Assembly: GCA_003254885.1 (NCBI GenBank)
Contig: QANT01000952.1
Location: 1-64,000, forward strand
Length of the DNA stretch: 64,000 nucleotides
DNA from: Purshia tridentata
Lineage: Eukaryota; Streptophyta; Magnoliopsida; Rosales; Rosaceae
Reading direction: 5' to 3'
In this document: positions 59,401 to 64,000 of the stretch, one piece after another
How positions within the stretch are numbered: the first letter of the stretch is position 1
Layout: the number at the start of each line of letters is the position of its first letter
Program-made: the position numbers and the translations under genes
Notes under the pieces: model-generated
Database searches by the model: none
Told to the model about the DNA's origin: nothing
The model's input: the letters and a program-made list of their open reading frames with translations, nothing else

Positions 59401-60644
59401 AGTGGTTGCTCTAAATTCGAATGCTTCCCAGAAATCTTGGAGCCCATGGAATGTCTGAAGCTACTTTATTTAAGTGGAACAGCGGTTAAAGAGCTATCTG
59501 CCTCGTCCATTAAAAATTTATCTGGGCTTAAATATCTACCCCTGGATATGTGCAAAAATCTTGAGTCTGTCCCCAACAGCATTTACAATTTAAACCATCT
59601 TAGAGAACTCACCTTTGAGGGCTGTTCGAGACTCAAGAAATTGCCTGATGGCCTCATTAGCTTATCCTCTTTAGAAAGCTTAGACCTAAGTGGAACCAAC
59701 ATTGAGAGCTTACCTGCCAACATCAAACAAGTTTCTGGGCTGAGGGACTTAGACATTAGCAACTGCAAGAGCCTTCAATCTTTACAATTGCAAGAGCTCC
59801 CGTTGAATCTGCGACATTTGGACGCACATGGCTGCACATCACTGGAGACAGTGTCTGGTTCAAATTTTGTACTCACGCACGGTTTCGATACACCCACGCT
59901 TATATTTTCTAATTGCCTAAGATTGGATCAGAATGCACGGAGCAACATATTAATGGCTGATCACCGGGCACCGATTCAAATTATGCCATTAGCAACTCGA
60001 CCAAATGTATGTCTTCTCTCTCTCTTTCACAGACACAAACACAAACTTGTGTTTAATTGATATACAAATGAAATGCTACTTGCTACTTTCTCACCTGTAT
60101 AATAATACTGACATGCCCATTTATGCTACAGCGTTCTCCTGGACTTGCTATCTGTTGTCCTGGAAATGAAATTCCAAAGTGGTTCAGCTATCAGACTGAG
60201 GGTTCCTCCATGAATGTTAAGCTTCCTCCACATTGGTTTGATTCATACTTCATGGGTTTTGCTCTATGTGCTGTCATTGCGTTCCACAATTTTACTCCGG
60301 AAAATCTTAACCATGAATTCAAATGTAAATCCCATTTCACAAATAACAACGGTGAAAGTCTGGAATTCTATTTTCAATTGTTTCGTGTTGGTTTGCACTG
60401 GAAGAAAAAGAGAACTGTCAGTTCAGATCACGTTTTAGTGTGGTATCACTACCCTCTTTATCTTCAAAGAGGATATAAAGGGCCCACTACTTTGAACGAT
60501 ATGACCATGGCCTCTTTTGACTTGTACGCCACAGATAAGAATGGTGAAACTATAAATCTCGACAGTGTGAACATAAAAAGGTTTGGGATGTGCCTGTTGT
60601 ATGCCCAAGAAGCTGAAAGTAGCAGTAAATTAATGTCAAAATGA
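56442..60644 (+). pseudogene. TIR-NBS-LRR disease-resistance gene, disrupted by a stop and a frameshift
   Basis: Five exons: 56442-57004, 57127-58236, 58422-58718, 58816-60006 and 60132-60644. The TIR domain has YDVFISFRGVDTRDYF and SSTWCLDEL with the NADase glutamate. The NBS has the P-loop GMGGIGKTT, LIVLDDV, GSRIIVTT, GIPLALKVLG and MHDLVQQMG. Leucine-rich repeats and a C-terminal post-LRR domain (CCPGNEIPKWF) follow. Family members are nuclear/cytosolic immune receptors. Two lesions lie in exon 2: TAA at 57566-57568 between kinase-2 and RNBS-B, and a seven-A run at 58018-58024 that is one base short for the downstream frame. With one extra base there, exon phases fit perfectly, so the damage is recent or, at the homopolymer, a sequencing error. 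As it stands only a 334-aa TIR-plus-P-loop product could be made. Confidence 0.9.
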
Positions 60645-60802
60645 CTGCAACATTAGCTCATCTCATTGGCAAGTTTGACTCTATCTGGAAGCATCTTCGA
60701 GAATACGATCAAACAAGTTTCTGGGTTGATACATGCACATGTATCCAATTGCAAGCTAGAACCATCCAACAGTATCAAGTTCCTCAGGTCATAAGGTCTG
60801 CA

Positions 60803-60804
<2 letters not shown>

Positions 60805-60850
<46 letters not shown>

Positions 60851-60864
60851 TCTCTCTCTCCCTC
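60805..60864. repeat. CT microsatellite behind the TIR-NBS-LRR gene
   Basis: About 60 bp of CT units with two interruptions, 160 bp past the stop codon and probably in the 3' UTR. Confidence 0.93.
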
Positions 60865-61473
60865 CTGATTATTTTGCATATGCAGGTAATTCCTAGGGTT
60901 CGTCAAACAAGTTTCTGTTTTTGATGCCAAAAATGCCCTTAATCTCGTGAATATATACTATATTAAACCAGCTAAAGTACTCTTTAAGTGGTTTCCTGTA
61001 GACTTGTAGTGATGGTTTATTTTGTACATGCTTAGAAATTAGTCTGGGAGTGATGTATGTGTGTGTATATATATCAACATAGATTTTTCGATCCAATGGT
61101 GTTTCCTCTATTTCGAATGGTTTTAAGTTGTAGAGTAACATTAAATTTACAGAGTAAGGCTAAAGAGTTGGTGATGGCAGCAGAGAAATTAAGCCAAAGA
61201 ATGATGAGGAATTGGGTTCCAAACAAGAGAATATGAGATGCAATTAAGATTGGCTGCTTAGTGTTAGTATTGTATCATCACCTGTTCCCAGAGTCAGCTG
61301 GTGCTCTGTATCACCAACAATTGTCCGATCAGGGTCTTTCCACCTTTGCTTAATTTATATTCTTTATCATAAGAGCGTGAACTGTAAAATGTGTTTGTTT
61401 AGAAGACTATGAAATTTAAATTTGAGAAATTTGTCCTACTGGTTTTTTTGTAGCTATCTTCAGCATATTTTTT

Positions 61474-61892
61474 AGGCTTATTATTGAATTTATCCCTTAA
61501 AACATACTCTTTTTTTTACTTTGCCCTCTGAAAGTTAAATCCTCTCACTTTGCCTCCCAAAACTTTGGATCGTAAGGGTAAATCCTCTCACTTTGCCTTT
61601 TGAATTTAACTTCATCCATTTGTCTACTTTTTATCTCAACCTTGGCCTAACTTTTGACTTATCAAACTTCCACCAAAATCAACAATTGTATACTTATTTT
61701 AAAGTTATGAATCTCCTCTTTACAATCATATAAAAATCACACAAAACGGAGCTATAGAACTTCATATAATAGATGAAGTTGAGGGTGTAGATGAAAATGT
61801 AAAGTTTGGGGGGCAAAATAAGAGAATTTAACTTTCAGGGGACAAAGTGAAAAAAAGAGTATGTTTCAGGGAGTAAATTCGATAATAAGCCT
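61474..61892. mobile_element. MITE with about 80-bp terminal inverted repeats
   Basis: The left end aggcttattattgaattta, aacatactctttttttt and ctgaaagttaaatcctctc is mirrored at the right end. Read backwards, the right end gives aggcttattatcgaattta, aacatactctttttttc and ctgaaagttaaattctctt. The element is 419 bp and has no coding capacity. Both flanks are T-rich, so a target duplication cannot be defined. Confidence 0.8.
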
Positions 61893-62251
61893 ATTTTTTT
61901 TAAGATTCTGTCACTTGAATATCAGTATCTGTCATTGAAGAGAAAGTTAAGGTACATCATCCTTGGACCCTTGATGTTGTTAATCAGAGACAATAAAAAC
62001 GCCAATGAAAACAAAAACTTTCTAAGATTATATAATGCTTAACAAAAACTAAAGCGCCAATGAAAAAAAGAATTGACAGATAGAAAATTATGATGATTAA
62101 AGCTATAGCAGAGATGAAGGAACCATTACAATGATTCAAACAACAGACTTTGAGGAATGCAGCAACAGAGAATACATAACCATAAATCATTGAGTCATAG
62201 TGATACACTTATACTACAATTAAATTCAGTTCAATATTCATGATCATGGAC

Positions 62252-64000
<1,749 letters not shown>

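Noticed and set aside
60641-60868. Open frame following the TIR-NBS-LRR stop and running into the CT repeat
   Set aside because: It has no acceptor in phase, ends in simple repeat, and is better read as 3' UTR.

Overview
The window is nuclear DNA from a dicot plant, probably a woody rosid. Three things point this way: spliced genes with GT-AG introns and AT-rich spacers, a TIR-type NBS-LRR gene (absent from grasses), and a CYP84A-type lignin P450. A Rosaceae/Prunus-like genome is my guess from general character only; it was not tested. By reading splice sites and codon phase I could assemble eight protein genes completely (one of them damaged) and one partially.

Layout from left to right. 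A secreted GH9 endoglucanase lies on the minus strand (977-4092). About 6 kb of repeat-rich spacer follows (4.2-10.3 kb), with a segmental duplication, a Mutator-type MITE and a three-copy tandem array. A nine-zinc-knuckle CNBP/GIS2-like protein with an RS-rich N-terminus is on the minus strand (10577-13153). It is divergent from a large NERD/C3H19/C3H44-type chromatin protein on the plus strand (17253-28786, 10 exons, 1662 aa: acidic repeats, PHD, SWIB, Plus3, GYF, GW-rich tail, CCCH). A small plant protein of unknown function (31084-34389) carries a LINE relic in an intron. A CYP84A/ferulate-5-hydroxylase-like P450 (minus, 36544-39975) is divergent from a mitochondrial DUF1640/FMP32-like coiled-coil protein (plus, 41439-43400). 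After a gene-poor stretch comes a subfamily-A GATA factor (minus, 48338-49445). Next is a 1.63-kb CACTA-type transposon (54597-56230) abutting the promoter of a TIR-NBS-LRR gene (plus, 56442-60644) broken by one stop codon and one single-base frameshift. The 3' part of a subtilase runs off the right edge (minus, 62252-64000).

The genes do not form a pathway or cluster. The endoglucanase and the P450 both touch cell-wall biology, but nothing in the sequence links them. The most notable signals are: (1) a U12-type AT-AC intron in the Plus3 region of the NERD-like gene, with near-consensus 5' splice site and branch point; (2) three tiny insertions ending in GGCC-poly(A), each flanked by a target-site duplication, one of them nested in a LINE relic; (3) a foldback Mutator-type MITE whose unoccupied target survives in a duplicated copy of the surrounding DNA; (4) a CACTA element with intact ends and a TTC duplication about 100 bp from the TATA box of the disease-resistance pseudogene. 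Two N runs inside homopolymers (30698-30701 and 55506) mark assembly uncertainty.
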